A stretch of DNA of 64,000 bases from Pseudodesulfovibrio cashew (GCF_009762795.1 NZ_CP046400.1:907501-971500), one strand, 5' to 3'; numbered from the stretch's first letter, positions 8,938 through 18,079 are shown. Program-made: numbers and translations. The notes: generated by a model from the letters alone, not told the origin.

Positions 8938-10590
8938 ATGAAGATAGGCGTCTTGCAACTCAATCCAGTGGTGGGCGATCTGGCCGGAAACCGGTCCCGG
9001 ATCGCCGAGGCTGCCCGCCGGGCCGCCGCGTCCGGCGCGGACTTCTGCGTCACTTCGGAGCTGGCCCTGACAGGGTATCCGCCCCGAGACCTGCTGCTCT
9101 ACGAAGGATTCGTGGACAAGGCCCGCCTGGAGGCCGAGGCACTGGCCTCGGAGCTGGCGGACCTGCCGCCCCTGCTCCTGGGCAGCGTGGTCCGCAACGA
9201 ATCAGGCCAGGGCAAGCCGGTGTACAACTGCGCCCTGTGGTGCGAAGGCGGGGAAATCCGCAAGGTCGTCCGCAAGACCCTGCTGCCCACCTACGATGTC
9301 TTTGACGAGGCCCGTTATTTCGAGCCATCGCCGCCCGGCGACCCGGAGGCGAACATCATCCGCTACCAGGGCATGATCATCGGCGTGACCATCTGCGAAG
9401 ACGCCTGGAACGACAAGGATTTCTGGGAAAACCGCATCTATACCCACGACCCCCTGGAGGAGATCGGACGGCACGGCGCGGACGTCATCGTCAACCTCTC
9501 GGCCTCGCCGCTCTCCCTGGGCAAGCAGCAACTGCGTGAGCGCATGCTCGGGGCCGTTGCGCGCAAGTACGGCGTGCCCGTGGTCTACGTAAACCAGACC
9601 GGCGGCAACGACGACCTGGTTTTTGACGGGCGCTCCTGCGGCTTCAAATCCGACGGCCAGCTCATGGCCCGCGCCCCCGGCTTCGAGGAAGCGGTCATGG
9701 CCGTGGACATCACAACCGGCGGAACCGTAGCCGAAGACGACTTCTGCCGCGAGGCCGAGACCTGGCGCGCCCTGGTCACCGGCACCCGCGATTACGTGCT
9801 CAAATCAGGATTTTCCAAGGGCATCATCGGCCTGTCCGGCGGCATCGACTCCGCTGTCACCGCCGTGGTCGCCGCCGAGGCACTGGGCCCGGAGAACGTC
9901 ATCTGCGTGCTCATGCCCTCGCCCTACTCCAGCAAGGGGTCCATCGACGACTCCCTGGAACTGACGGCCAACCTCGGGGTCAAGACCCTGACCCTGCCCA
10001 TCGAGCCGATCATGGACGCCTTCACCGAGACCCTGTCCGAGGCCTTCGAGGGCTACTCGCCGGACACCACCGAAGAGAACATCCAGTCGCGCATCCGGGG
10101 CAATCTGGTCATGGCCCTGTCCAACAAATACGGGGCCCTGCTGCTGACCACGGGCAACAAGAGCGAGCTGGCCGTGGGCTACTGCACCATCTACGGCGAC
10201 ATGTCCGGCGGCTACGCGGTCATCTCCGATGTGGACAAGACCGGCGTCTTCGGCGTGGCCCGCTGGTACAACGACCACGTGGCCCCGCACATCCCGGAGG
10301 CGATCATCACCAAGCCGCCGTCCGCCGAGCTCCGCCCCGACCAGAAGGACGAAGACTCCCTGCCGGACTACGCCACCCTGGACGCCATCCTGGCCCTGCA
10401 CATCGAGCGGCACAAGTCGCGCGACCAGATCGTGGCCGAGGGCTTTGCGCCCGAGGTGGTGGACCAGGTGCTGGGTCTTGTTCGGTTCGCCGAATTCAAG
10501 CGCCGCCAGGCCGCTCCCGGCATCAAGCTCACGCCGCGCTCCTTCGGCACGGGCTGGCGCATGCCCTTGGCCTGCAAGCGGGAGCTGTAG
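8938..10590 (+). CDS. nadE: Glutamine-dependent NAD+ synthetase
   Basis: Last step of NAD synthesis: ATP-dependent amidation of nicotinate adenine dinucleotide using glutamine. 550 aa with two domains. The N-terminal nitrilase-type glutaminase (about 1-255) shows SELALTGYPPRDLL (catalytic Glu), RKTLLPTYDVFDEARYF (Lys) and GVTICEDAW (Cys). The C-terminal synthetase (about 275-550) has the PP-loop GLSGGIDSAVTAVVAAEALG, then TTGNKSELAVGYCTIYGDMS and KPPSAELRPDQKDEDSLPDY. Length fits the bacterial glutamine-dependent form. The first ATG at 8938 keeps the start MKIGVLQLNPVVGD. It diverges from the Maf-like gene by 148 bp and is followed after 33 bp by a small membrane-protein gene. Confidence 0.96.
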   Translation: MKIGVLQLNPVVGDLAGNRSRIAEAARRAAASGADFCVTSELALTGYPPRDLLLYEGFVDKARLEAEALASELADLPPLLLGSVVRNESGQGKPVYNCALWCEGGEIRKVVRKTLLPTYDVFDEARYFEPSPPGDPEANIIRYQGMIIGVTICEDAWNDKDFWENRIYTHDPLEEIGRHGADVIVNLSASPLSLGKQQLRERMLGAVARKYGVPVVYVNQTGGNDDLVFDGRSCGFKSDGQLMARAPGFEEAVMAVDITTGGTVAEDDFCREAETWRALVTGTRDYVLKSGFSKGIIGLSGGIDSAVTAVVAAEALGPENVICVLMPSPYSSKGSIDDSLELTANLGVKTLTLPIEPIMDAFTETLSEAFEGYSPDTTEENIQSRIRGNLVMALSNKYGALLLTTGNKSELAVGYCTIYGDMSGGYAVISDVDKTGVFGVARWYNDHVAPHIPEAIITKPPSAELRPDQKDEDSLPDYATLDAILALHIERHKSRDQIVAEGFAPEVVDQVLGLVRFAEFKRRQAAPGIKLTPRSFGTGWRMPLACKREL

Positions 10591-10623
10591 GGAACGGGCC
10601 GGGCGCGACCGCGAGAGGACACC

Positions 10624-11106
10624 ATGGCAGCAGCAAGACGCAAACGTAGCGAGGAGTGGGCCAGGAACATCATCCTGATCCTCTGCGCCGTGGGTGCCAT
10701 GGTCATCTTCTTCAACCTGGATATCGTGCGCCAGGGCGATTCGGTGTTCAACCACACGGGAACGGCCAAACTCTATTTCCGGGGCGATCTGACGGAGAGG
10801 GACTTCAGCACCAAGGAAGTCGACCGGCTGCGCAAGTACGTGAACGCCTACGCCAAGATAGTCACCTCGGCCACTGTCGAGACCACGATTCAGGACCGCT
10901 ACAAGGGAGTCACCCCACAGTCCGAGGTGATCTTCGAGGTCCGGCTGATCATGCGCGACGGGGCGCGGATCACCACCCCGGCGCGCCGGGCCAAGCGGTC
11001 CGAACTGGTCCGCGCCATACTTCTCAAACTGGACAAGGATATCGACGCCTACCGCCAGTTGAAGAAGGAAGGCAAGGAAATGAAAGGACTGGTCAACACT
11101 TCATAA
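10624..11106 (+). CDS. Hypothetical single-pass membrane protein
   Basis: 160 aa, not recognised. A basic N-terminus (AAARRKRSEEWAR) precedes one transmembrane helix (about residues 14-32, NIILILCAVGAMVIFFNLDI), then a soluble, probably periplasmic domain of about 125 residues rich in charged residues with alternating beta and helical stretches (TGTAKLYFRGDLTERDFSTK; SEVIFEVRLIMRDG). No catalytic motif is seen. GAGG before the ATG gives a good ribosome binding site. It lies 33 bp after nadE and 13 bp before the flavoprotein gene, so it is probably co-transcribed with them. Confidence 0.65.
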   Translation: MAAARRKRSEEWARNIILILCAVGAMVIFFNLDIVRQGDSVFNHTGTAKLYFRGDLTERDFSTKEVDRLRKYVNAYAKIVTSATVETTIQDRYKGVTPQSEVIFEVRLIMRDGARITTPARRAKRSELVRAILLKLDKDIDAYRQLKKEGKEMKGLVNTS

Positions 11107-11119
11107 TTCTCTCTGACCC

Positions 11120-12271
11120 ATGGGCAATCGATACGACGTCATCATATGTGGAGCCGGTCCGGCCGGAGCCACCGCCGGAACAGTGCTGGCGCGGCAGGGC
11201 CTGTCCGTTGCCCTGTTCGACCGCGCCCGATTTCCGCGAAAAAAACTTTGCGGCGGACTGCTGACCTGGAAATCGGTCAAGCTGCTGGAAGCCGTGTTCG
11301 GAGAAACCCCGGAATCAATGATCCGGTCCGGGGTGATTAACCACGTCTCCGAATACTACTCCATCCGCACCTTTGAGCACGGTCTGGCCTCGGGTCGGCT
11401 TCCCTATCCCTTTCACTTCACGGACCGGACGCGGTTTGACGACATGCTGCTCGGCCATGCCCGCGCAACCGGAGCCGAGGTTTTCGAAGATGAGGGCGTG
11501 ACCGCCTGTGATCCGGAGAAGGGGAGCGTGACCCTGGCGTCAGGCCGGACCGTCTCCGCCCGCCACGTGCTGGGCGCTGACGGCGCCAACTCCGTGGTCC
11601 GGTCCGCGTTTCCCCGATTCGATCGGGACCGCTTTCGCCGGAACATGGCCCCGGCCCTGGAAATATCCCTGCCGCCGGAAGACTTCCCCAGGCCCGTGGA
11701 TCACCCCGAACTGATCGTGGGCATCCTCGACGCGGGCTACGGCTGGGTCTTCCCCAATAGGGACAGGGTGATCCTCGGGATCTGCGGCCTCAGACGCAAA
11801 AAAGAGAATTTTTCCGAGCTGTTCCGCGCCTACCTGACCCGGCTTGGCGTGGACATGGACCTAGTGCCCGCCCTGCACGGCCACCCCCTGCCCTATGGCA
11901 ATTACCTGGGCGCCCCATTCCACCAACGCGCCCTGCTTGCGGGAGACGCCGGCGGCTACGTGGAACCCCTGTTCGGCGAAGGCATCTTCTTCGCCCTGTG
12001 CACCGGGTTGTATGCCGGGGAGGCGCTGGCAGAGAGCCAGGCGAACCGCGTCGACCCCGGACCGCGTTACGCCAGACGGCTGCACCGCCAGATCATCCCC
12101 GAACTGAAGGCCTCGGACCGCCTGCGCTGGGCCCTGTTCCAGGGCATGCGAATCGCCGGACCTGGCTCCCTGAGCCTGTTCGTCAACGCCGGGGCCACGC
12201 GGTTGGCCGAGATGGTCCACGGCATACGCTCTTATGCCTGGCTCCGCCGCAAGGAGTGGGATTTCCTCTAG
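11120..12271 (+). CDS. Geranylgeranyl reductase family FAD-dependent oxidoreductase
   Basis: 383-residue flavoprotein. The N-terminal dinucleotide-binding motif DVIICGAGPAGATAGTVLAR binds FAD, followed by FDRARFPRKKLCGGLL, the family's CGG block near the substrate site. GADGANSVVRS and the second FAD motif ALLAGDAGGYVEPLFGEGI complete the p-hydroxybenzoate-hydroxylase-like fold. Relatives reduce isoprenoid chains (geranylgeranyl to phytyl), and in bacteria without chlorophyll or archaeal lipids often act on quinone or carotenoid side chains; the substrate here is open. It follows the membrane-protein gene by 13 bp. Confidence 0.85.
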   Translation: MGNRYDVIICGAGPAGATAGTVLARQGLSVALFDRARFPRKKLCGGLLTWKSVKLLEAVFGETPESMIRSGVINHVSEYYSIRTFEHGLASGRLPYPFHFTDRTRFDDMLLGHARATGAEVFEDEGVTACDPEKGSVTLASGRTVSARHVLGADGANSVVRSAFPRFDRDRFRRNMAPALEISLPPEDFPRPVDHPELIVGILDAGYGWVFPNRDRVILGICGLRRKKENFSELFRAYLTRLGVDMDLVPALHGHPLPYGNYLGAPFHQRALLAGDAGGYVEPLFGEGIFFALCTGLYAGEALAESQANRVDPGPRYARRLHRQIIPELKASDRLRWALFQGMRIAGPGSLSLFVNAGATRLAEMVHGIRSYAWLRRKEWDFL

Positions 12272-12372
12272 AAGGCATGCGCGCGACAGGCAATGCCGTT
12301 CGCCCGCGATTATCATTGATTTCGCGCTGATGGACGGGCAACGTGGGCAGAACAATGCATTGGAGGTTTCCC

Positions 12373-13884
12373 ATGGTCGCTCGCCCGCTTCGCTTCACTT
12401 TCGCCCTTGTTTTCGCCCTGATTCTTCTGTCCGGCACTGCCGCCGCCGGGGCCTTCGAGGACCGCCTTTCCGGATTCGAACGGTATGGGGTCAAGGGCAT
12501 GAAGGACTGGAAGGTCCCGGGAATGGCCCTGGCCGTGGTCAAAGGCGGCGAGGTCGTCTACGCCGAGGGGTTCGGCACCCGACGCTTTGGCGAAGACCTG
12601 CCCGTGACCGGGGACACGGTCTTCCAGGTGGGGTCCACCACCAAGGCGTTCACCGTAGCGCTCATGGCCACCCTGGTGGACGAAGGCAAGGCGGACTGGG
12701 ATGATCGCGTGGCCGAACTCGACCCGGCTTTCATGATGTACGACCCCTGGGTGACACGGGAATCCCGTATCCACGACCTGTTCGCACAGCACAGCGGCAT
12801 GCCCGCCTACGCGGGCGACGCACTGAGTTTCCTTGGTTTCGGGAGGCGGGACATCGTCCGTTCACTGCGCCACGTCAAGCCCATCTATTCCTTCCGCGAC
12901 AAGTTCTCCTACGTGAACAACCTGTTCGTGGCCGGGGCCGAGGTCGAGGAACGGCTGACCGGCAAATCCTGGGAAACCCTGATGCGGGAGCGCATCCTGT
13001 CCCCCCTTTCCATGACCGATTCCTCCCTGACCGAAGCGGGGCTGACAGGGAACACGAACAATGCCTCGCTGCACGTGCTGGTCAATGGCACGCCCAGCCC
13101 CATCGAGCCTGGCTCCATGCTTGCGGCATGGCCTTACGTCTACGGACCGGCGGGCGGGCTCAATTCTACGGCCCGGGACATGGCGCGGTGGGTTGGGGTG
13201 CAGTTGGGACGCGGGGAGTTCGCCGGGGCGAGGCTGTTCAGCCCGAAGGCCGCCGATTACATGCACACCCCGCAGACGCCTGTCTTCGCAGGGGATTTTC
13301 ACGGCGCATACTGCCAGGGCTGGATGCGCAGCGAGTTGAAGAAGACCGTGGTGGTCTGGCACAACGGTGGCACCTCGGGCATCAATTCCTTCGTAGGCTT
13401 TTCGCCCGAACTGGACCTGGGCCTGGTGGTGCTGACCAACCTGGGCGGGCACAAGCTCGCCGACGCCCTTGGCCTCCAGTTCTTTGACCTGATGTCCGGA
13501 GTGGAGAGCGACTGGAGTGAACGATTCCTCAAGGAACGCGCAGCAGCGGAAAAGGCCGAGGCCGAAGAAGCGGAGGCGACACCGCCCAGCCTGCCGGGCC
13601 TGCCACCGGCAGCCTACGCGGGTACATACTCAAGCCCGGTTTACGGAGAGATGGCGGTCACGGCGGAGCGCAACCGGCTCATGGTCCGGTTTGGCAAGGA
13701 CAAGCGGGTGGCCATCAGGGTCCGCCACCGGACCATGCACACCTTTGCCGGGGACTGGCCCGAGATGGACCCGGACTCGCCCGAGTACCATTTCGACTTC
13801 GACGTGACCCCGGACGGGGACGTGGCCTCGGTGACCATCAGGGAATTGCACTACGACGGGCTGGCGGTGTTCACGCGGAAGTGA
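12373..13884 (+). CDS. Secreted serine hydrolase (beta-lactamase/class C PBP-like)
   Basis: 503 aa. A signal peptide (MVARPLRFTFALVFALILLS, cleavage near TAAAGA) directs it to the periplasm. The beta-lactamase-related domain (about 25-370) has the SxxK nucleophile motif in GSTTKAFTV, the YxN motif as SYVNN, and an HNGG motif in place of KTG. The C-terminal about 100 residues after an Ala/Glu-rich linker form a DUF3471-like beta domain. Substrates of this family include peptidoglycan peptides and esters; none can be chosen. I start at ATG 12373 because GGAGG lies 6 bases before it; an in-frame ATG at 12343 has no such site. Its last 14 bp overlap the convergent phosphatase gene. Confidence 0.85.
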   Translation: MVARPLRFTFALVFALILLSGTAAAGAFEDRLSGFERYGVKGMKDWKVPGMALAVVKGGEVVYAEGFGTRRFGEDLPVTGDTVFQVGSTTKAFTVALMATLVDEGKADWDDRVAELDPAFMMYDPWVTRESRIHDLFAQHSGMPAYAGDALSFLGFGRRDIVRSLRHVKPIYSFRDKFSYVNNLFVAGAEVEERLTGKSWETLMRERILSPLSMTDSSLTEAGLTGNTNNASLHVLVNGTPSPIEPGSMLAAWPYVYGPAGGLNSTARDMARWVGVQLGRGEFAGARLFSPKAADYMHTPQTPVFAGDFHGAYCQGWMRSELKKTVVVWHNGGTSGINSFVGFSPELDLGLVVLTNLGGHKLADALGLQFFDLMSGVESDWSERFLKERAAAEKAEAEEAEATPPSLPGLPPAAYAGTYSSPVYGEMAVTAERNRLMVRFGKDKRVAIRVRHRTMHTFAGDWPEMDPDSPEYHFDFDVTPDGDVASVTIRELHYDGLAVFTRK

Positions 13885-15574
13885 CGCCGTCCGTTGCCTT
13901 CTCTTCCGGACAAGGGACGGCCTCTTCGCCCGAGCCGTACTTGACCACCACCAGGGTGATGTCGTCGTCGGCCCTGGCCCCGTCCGTAAAAATCCGAACC
14001 GCTTCAAAGACCGCGTCCAGAATGTCTTTGGCCGATCCCCGGGCGTTGTCGCGCAGGACCTGGCGGAACCGCGCCTTGCCGAACATTTGGCCGGACGCGT
14101 CACGCGATTCCCAGATGCCGTCGGTGCCGATGGCGATGATCTGGCCCGGATGGACCTCGCCCGAGGCTTCGGGATAGGTGGAGGTACCGATGACGCCCAG
14201 GGGGAGCCCGGCCACATCAGCCCCCAGTTCGGTGAAGGCGTCCTTGTACGGGCAGTAGATCAAGGCCGGATCATGCCCGGCGCGCACCCAGCGGGCAACG
14301 CGCTGCTCCGGATCCAGGTTGAGATAGAACAGGGTCATGAACCGGCCCGAGCCCTCCAGGTCCTCTGAAAGGTGGCGGTTCATCTCGGTGACGATCTGGG
14401 CCGGGGAGCCAGGCTGTCCCGCGCGCATGCGCAAAAAGCCCCGTGCCGTGGTCATCAGCAGTGCCGCGTCCACGCCGTGGCCCGAAATGTCGCCCACGGC
14501 CAGGGAGAGGGTCGGGTGTTCCGGGTCGAGCCCCTCCAGATAGTCGAAATAGTCGCCGCTGGCCACTTCCGAGGCCACGGAGGCCCCGGCCACGTCCAGG
14601 CCGGGGATGCTCGGAGCGCGCTCCGGCAGCAGGCTCTTCTGGACCTCGCCCGCGAGCTCCAGGGCCTTCTTCTGCTCGGTCAGGTCCGTGACGAAGGCCA
14701 CGTGCCCAAGAAATTCGCCGTCCTCCCCGAGCAGGGTGTGGGCGTTGACCAGCACGGGTACCACTCGACCGCTCCTGTGGATCATGGACCCTTCGAACCG
14801 GCGATGCATCTCCATTTTGAACCGCTCCCGGTTGGCCTCCAGAAAGCGCTGGTACTCCAGGGTGGCAAAGTCATGGGGGCGTCTGCCCAGGAGATCCTCC
14901 CGCGCATACCCGAGCATCCGGCTATAGGCCTCGTTGACCTCGCGGATGTTCAGTCCGGCATCCATGAGCAGGTAGCCCTGGCCTGCGCCCTCGATGGTCC
15001 GGCGGAATTTGAACTCGTTCCGGGCGAGGGCCTGCTCGGCCTCCTTGCGGCGGGTTATGTCCAGAAGCACACCCTGATTGAACAGCGGAGCGCCGTCATC
15101 GCCGCAGATCACGGACGTGGCGTCCGATATCCAGCGGATGCCGCCGCCCCTGGTGCGGATGCGGTATTCCTGGGAGTACGTCTCGGCATTGCTGTCCCGG
15201 AAGCTGGAGAGTTCCTCGCCCATGCGCTCGGCGTCTTCCTCCATAATGATATCCCTGAACGTCAGCTCGCCCGAAAGAAACTCCGCAGCGGTGTAGCCCC
15301 ACTGGCTGACGTTTTCCGAGACATAGACCAGCTTGGCGTCCTCGTTCGCCTCCCGGCGGAAAAGCACCGCCGGGGAGTGCTCCACGATGAAGTTGGCCAT
15401 GCCCAGGGCCTCGCGAGCCCGCTGCATGGATTCGATCCGGTCCAGGCATTCCGCCCGCTCCTCGGACCCGCTGGACCTGAGCTCCTCCAGCGCGCCCTCG
15501 CTGGCGGCGAGCCGCAGTCGCAGTTCCGCAACCTCGCGGATCAATTCTTCCCTGGTGCTGTCTTTTTCCTTCAT
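13871..15574 (-). CDS. PAS-PAS-SpoIIE-type PP2C protein phosphatase
   Basis: 567 aa from ATG 15574. Order: N-terminal coiled coil (about 1-60), PAS 1 (about 65-175, with VYVSENVSQWGYTAAEFLSG and the PAC ending LFNQGVLLDITRRKEAE), PAS 2 (about 185-295, ending HVAFVTDLTEQKKALELA), then a SpoIIE/RsbU phosphatase (about 300-545) with SGDYFDYL, AVGDISGHGVDAALLMT, IAIGTDGIWE and ADDDITLVVVK, which supply the metal-binding aspartates. It should dephosphorylate an anti-anti-sigma-factor-type protein in response to PAS signals; no membrane segment is seen. The frame continues upstream to a TTG at 15640, but ATG 15574 looks better: a GGAGGAGG lies upstream across a small hairpin (15583-15599). Confidence 0.88.
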   Translation of the reverse strand: MKEKDSTREELIREVAELRLRLAASEGALEELRSSGSEERAECLDRIESMQRAREALGMANFIVEHSPAVLFRREANEDAKLVYVSENVSQWGYTAAEFLSGELTFRDIIMEEDAERMGEELSSFRDSNAETYSQEYRIRTRGGGIRWISDATSVICGDDGAPLFNQGVLLDITRRKEAEQALARNEFKFRRTIEGAGQGYLLMDAGLNIREVNEAYSRMLGYAREDLLGRRPHDFATLEYQRFLEANRERFKMEMHRRFEGSMIHRSGRVVPVLVNAHTLLGEDGEFLGHVAFVTDLTEQKKALELAGEVQKSLLPERAPSIPGLDVAGASVASEVASGDYFDYLEGLDPEHPTLSLAVGDISGHGVDAALLMTTARGFLRMRAGQPGSPAQIVTEMNRHLSEDLEGSGRFMTLFYLNLDPEQRVARWVRAGHDPALIYCPYKDAFTELGADVAGLPLGVIGTSTYPEASGEVHPGQIIAIGTDGIWESRDASGQMFGKARFRQVLRDNARGSAKDILDAVFEAVRIFTDGARADDDITLVVVKYGSGEEAVPCPEEKATDGVTSA

Positions 15575-15582
15575 GCCGCGCT

Positions 15583-15608
15583 CCGCCCGGACAGGGCGGC
15601 CTCCTCCC
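15583..15608 (-). promoter_or_regulatory. Hairpin between ribosome binding site and start codon
   Basis: On the minus strand a strong GGAGGAGG (about 15600-15608) is followed by CCGCCC-TGTCC-GGGCGG (15583-15599) and then, 8 bases on, ATG 15574. Without the hairpin the spacing is about 25 bases, too long; with it folded the ribosome binding site is brought near the ATG. This may tune translation of the phosphatase, or it may be chance in a GC-rich region. Confidence 0.3.
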
Positions 15609-15750
15609 CTTTTACCACTCACTATCCCGCGTCCAGCCAAAGATCAAACAGGGAATTCGCCGCGCCGATCATTTTTCACTTGACATTCTGACCATTTTTA
15701 GGAATGAATACTGTTATCAGCAAAACAACACGGACTCGAAGGAGAAAATA

Positions 15751-15921
15751 ATGGAAGCTAAAGTACTCGAAGCAATGCGTGACGCAGGCAAGCCGGTTCG
15801 TCCCGGAGATGTGGCCAAGGCCCTGGGCGTGGACAGCAAGGACGTGTCCAAGGCGATCAAGTCCCTCAAGGAAAACGGCCAGGTCATCTCGCCCAAACGC
15901 TGCTATTACGAACCCGCCTGA
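15751..15921 (+). CDS. 56-residue winged-helix DNA-binding protein
   Basis: Short gene starting MEAKVLEAMRDAGKPVRPGD and ending KRCYYEPA. The pattern V.EAMR.AGKPVRPGDVAKALG.....VSKAIKSLKENG.VISPKR has the spacing of a winged helix-turn-helix: helix 1, turn with R-P-G-D, helix 2, recognition helix (KDVSKAIKSLKENG), then a wing (VISPKRCYYEP). An AAGGAG lies 7 bases before the ATG, and a TTGACA at 15680 may be part of a promoter. It stands alone between the divergent phosphatase gene and the convergent amidase gene. It is probably a small transcription factor or nucleoid-type protein; its targets are unknown. Confidence 0.75.
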   Translation: MEAKVLEAMRDAGKPVRPGDVAKALGVDSKDVSKAIKSLKENGQVISPKRCYYEPA

Positions 15922-15986
15922 TAATTTTTCGGATCAAAGAAGAGCAACACCCATCACACTCTCGCCCTTCAACCTCCAAGTCTGCG

Positions 15987-16020
15987 AATCCCCGGTCTCA
16001 TGCCCCCGAGACCGGGGATT
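15987..16020. terminator. Perfect 13-bp inverted repeat between convergent genes
   Basis: AATCCCCGGTCTC (15987-15999) and its exact complement (16008-16020) surround an 8-base loop. It lies between the small winged-helix gene (plus) and the amidase gene (minus), where a bidirectional terminator would be expected. There is no T-run on either side, so a factor-dependent terminator or a REP-like palindrome is also possible. The rest of 15922-16125 shows no gene. Confidence 0.45.
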
Positions 16021-16125
16021 CCCGGTTTCAGGGCACAGATGCATGAATAAGCCACCAGAAAGACAGCCGAAGAGAGGCCTCCCGCCATGAAGAGACCCTG
16101 AAAACCGACCCGTCCCGAGCCCGCC

Positions 16126-17919
16126 CTAATTCATGGCGTAGCGTTCGATCTTGCCTTTGTAGGCCTTGACGCCCTCGACGATGCCTTGGGCGAGGTACTC
16201 CAGGTAGGCCTGGGACTTGAGGCGGCTCGCCTCGCGCTTGTTGGTGATGTAGCCAAGTTCCACCAGAACCGAGGGCATCTTTGCGCCCATCAGCACGTAG
16301 AACGGAGCCTCGCGGGTGCCCTGGCTCTTGAGCGACCACTTCTTGCGCACGCGGCTCACGGTGCTGACCTGGACATCCTTGGCCAGATCGCGGCTCTCCT
16401 TGATCTTGGAGCTGACCATCAGATCGGTGAGGATGAACTGGAGGTCGGAGATGGAGCGCGGGTCCACCGCGTTCTCCCTCGCCGCGATGCGCACGGCGTC
16501 CTTGGACTTGGCCAGGTTGAGACTGTAGGTCTCCAGGCCGTTGACGCTGTGGTTGCGGTTGGCGTTGCAGTGGACGGAAATGAACAGGTCCGCCTTCTTC
16601 ACGTTGGCCATGGCCGTACGCTGCTCCAGGCGGATGAAGGTGTCCGTGCTCCGGGTATAGAGCACATGGAACCCCTTTGCCTTGAGCTTGCCGCCAAGCA
16701 GCTTGGCGAAGCGCAGGTTGATGTCCTTTTCGCGCAGGCCGTTGGCCACCGCGCCCGGGTCCTTGCCGCCGTGTCCGGCGTCGATCATGATCGTGCGCAC
16801 GGTGAGGCCGAGTTGCTCCAGCAGGTCGCCCGACTGGGCCTTGGAACCTTTGGGCGGACGGTACTTGCTGTCCTTGGCCGACCGGACTGGCTCGCTCTTG
16901 GGCTTGGCGGCCATTGCGGTCGGGGCGGGCGTGCCTTCGCCGGGCGAATAGACGTCGATGACGATGCGGAAAGGGTTCTCCAGGGGAAATATCTTGTACT
17001 CACGCATGGAGAGGAAATCGAGGACCACGCGGGTGGTGTCGGATGTATATTGGCCTGTGCGGATGGACCGCAGGATGCCGTCCGAGACCTGGGTCGAGGC
17101 GGTCACGTCGTTCCCCAGCCTAGAGCCCTGGAGGTCGATGTAGAGACGGTGGGGGCGGTTGACCTTGGGGTTGGGGTCAAGCACCTGGTAGCGGTACTTC
17201 ACTCGATCATCCAGTTCCAGCACAACGCGCGTATAGTCGTCGCTGGACCGGTAACGAACCATGTCGAGATGGGCCAATCCGGAGGGGTCCTTGGGGCTGG
17301 TCTTGGGCGAGGGTTTGGGCTTTTTCGCGGGAGCGGCATTGACCGTCGCGCCGGAATCGCCGCCCTTGGCCTCGGCGATGGCCTGATTGTACTTGCCCAG
17401 GCGGCGCAGATAGGTCTTGGCCTTGGCGTGCATGTCCGATTTGGGGAACTCGACGATGATCTTGGCCAGGTCCCGCCTGGCGTTGCCGTATTCCTTGAGG
17501 CGACGGGCATAGATGTCGGCCCGGCGGTAGAGGCAGTCATCGGCCCAGCCGTGGCGCGGATAGCGCGAGACCACGCGGCCGAAATAGTCCGCCGCGCGCC
17601 GGAAATCGGACTTGAGCCCGGACTGGACTCCCAATTCCTCATGCACCCGGCCGATGTAATAGAGGGCCTTGGGAGCAAAGGGACCGTCAGGGTCCTGCTT
17701 CAGGCAACGGGAAAAGTTTTTTTCCACCGCTTCCCAGCTGGAGCGGTATTTTCGTTTCTTGGCGTTCTTGAGCAGGGCGTGGAAATCGGAGTGCCCCACA
17801 AGGAAGTAGGAGCGGGCCGACTGAGCGAGGACAGGAGAGGCTGCCAGCAGCGACGCGGCGAGAATCAGGAACGGCAGCGCCCTGGAAATACGAAAAAAAT
17901 GGGGGTGCAGTGCTTTCAT
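16126..17919 (-). CDS. N-acetylmuramoyl-L-alanine amidase with TPR and AMIN domains
   Basis: Periplasmic zinc amidase that cleaves the amide between MurNAc and the stem peptide during cell separation. About 597 aa from ATG 17919: signal peptide (MKALHPHFFRISRALPFLIL...SPVLA), TPR-like helical region (about 35-170, SRCLKQDPDGPFAPKALYYI; GRVVSRYPRH), Lys/Pro linker, AMIN domain (about 215-320, TRVVLELDDRVKYRYQVLDP), linker, then Amidase_3 (about 365-595) with MIDAGHGGKDPGA (Zn His), REKDINL (Glu), DLFISVHCNA (Zn His) and SVLVELGYITN (catalytic Glu). Other in-frame ATGs lie at 17931 and upstream to 18006; I prefer 17919 because it gives a clean signal peptide. The N-terminal TPR extension is longer than in E. 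coli AmiC. Confidence 0.9.
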   Translation of the reverse strand: MKALHPHFFRISRALPFLILAASLLAASPVLAQSARSYFLVGHSDFHALLKNAKKRKYRSSWEAVEKNFSRCLKQDPDGPFAPKALYYIGRVHEELGVQSGLKSDFRRAADYFGRVVSRYPRHGWADDCLYRRADIYARRLKEYGNARRDLAKIIVEFPKSDMHAKAKTYLRRLGKYNQAIAEAKGGDSGATVNAAPAKKPKPSPKTSPKDPSGLAHLDMVRYRSSDDYTRVVLELDDRVKYRYQVLDPNPKVNRPHRLYIDLQGSRLGNDVTASTQVSDGILRSIRTGQYTSDTTRVVLDFLSMREYKIFPLENPFRIVIDVYSPGEGTPAPTAMAAKPKSEPVRSAKDSKYRPPKGSKAQSGDLLEQLGLTVRTIMIDAGHGGKDPGAVANGLREKDINLRFAKLLGGKLKAKGFHVLYTRSTDTFIRLEQRTAMANVKKADLFISVHCNANRNHSVNGLETYSLNLAKSKDAVRIAARENAVDPRSISDLQFILTDLMVSSKIKESRDLAKDVQVSTVSRVRKKWSLKSQGTREAPFYVLMGAKMPSVLVELGYITNKREASRLKSQAYLEYLAQGIVEGVKAYKGKIERYAMN

Positions 17920-18018
17920 GTCTAAAGCCATTGGAGCAACGCGTTGGAATCCTCGTAACATGACCGCCCGTTCGGGCGTACCTCTGAGCCTGGAAATTGT
18001 CCGCATTCTCCAGAAAAA

Positions 18019-18061
18019 TCTAAAAAAAGTCCAGAAAAGAATGAGCCCGGACGCGCCGGGC
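18019..18061 (-). terminator. Rho-independent terminator of the phosphoesterase gene
   Basis: On the minus strand GCCCGG-CGCGT-CCGGGC (18045-18061) is followed by a T-rich stretch with a run of seven T. It lies 19 bp after the stop of the phosphoesterase gene at 18080 and before the amidase gene, so the two are likely separate transcripts. Confidence 0.6.
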
Positions 18062-18079
18062 CCCGGAAAGCGCCCCGGA

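Noticed and set aside
7077..9305. Very long plus-strand open frame
   Set aside because: It lies opposite the Maf-like gene and runs into nadE in another frame; it reads as low-complexity Gly/Arg/Gln-rich sequence without motifs or a ribosome binding site.
16186..17925. 579-codon plus-strand open frame
   Set aside because: Complete antisense of the amidase gene; no domain is visible and no start signal.
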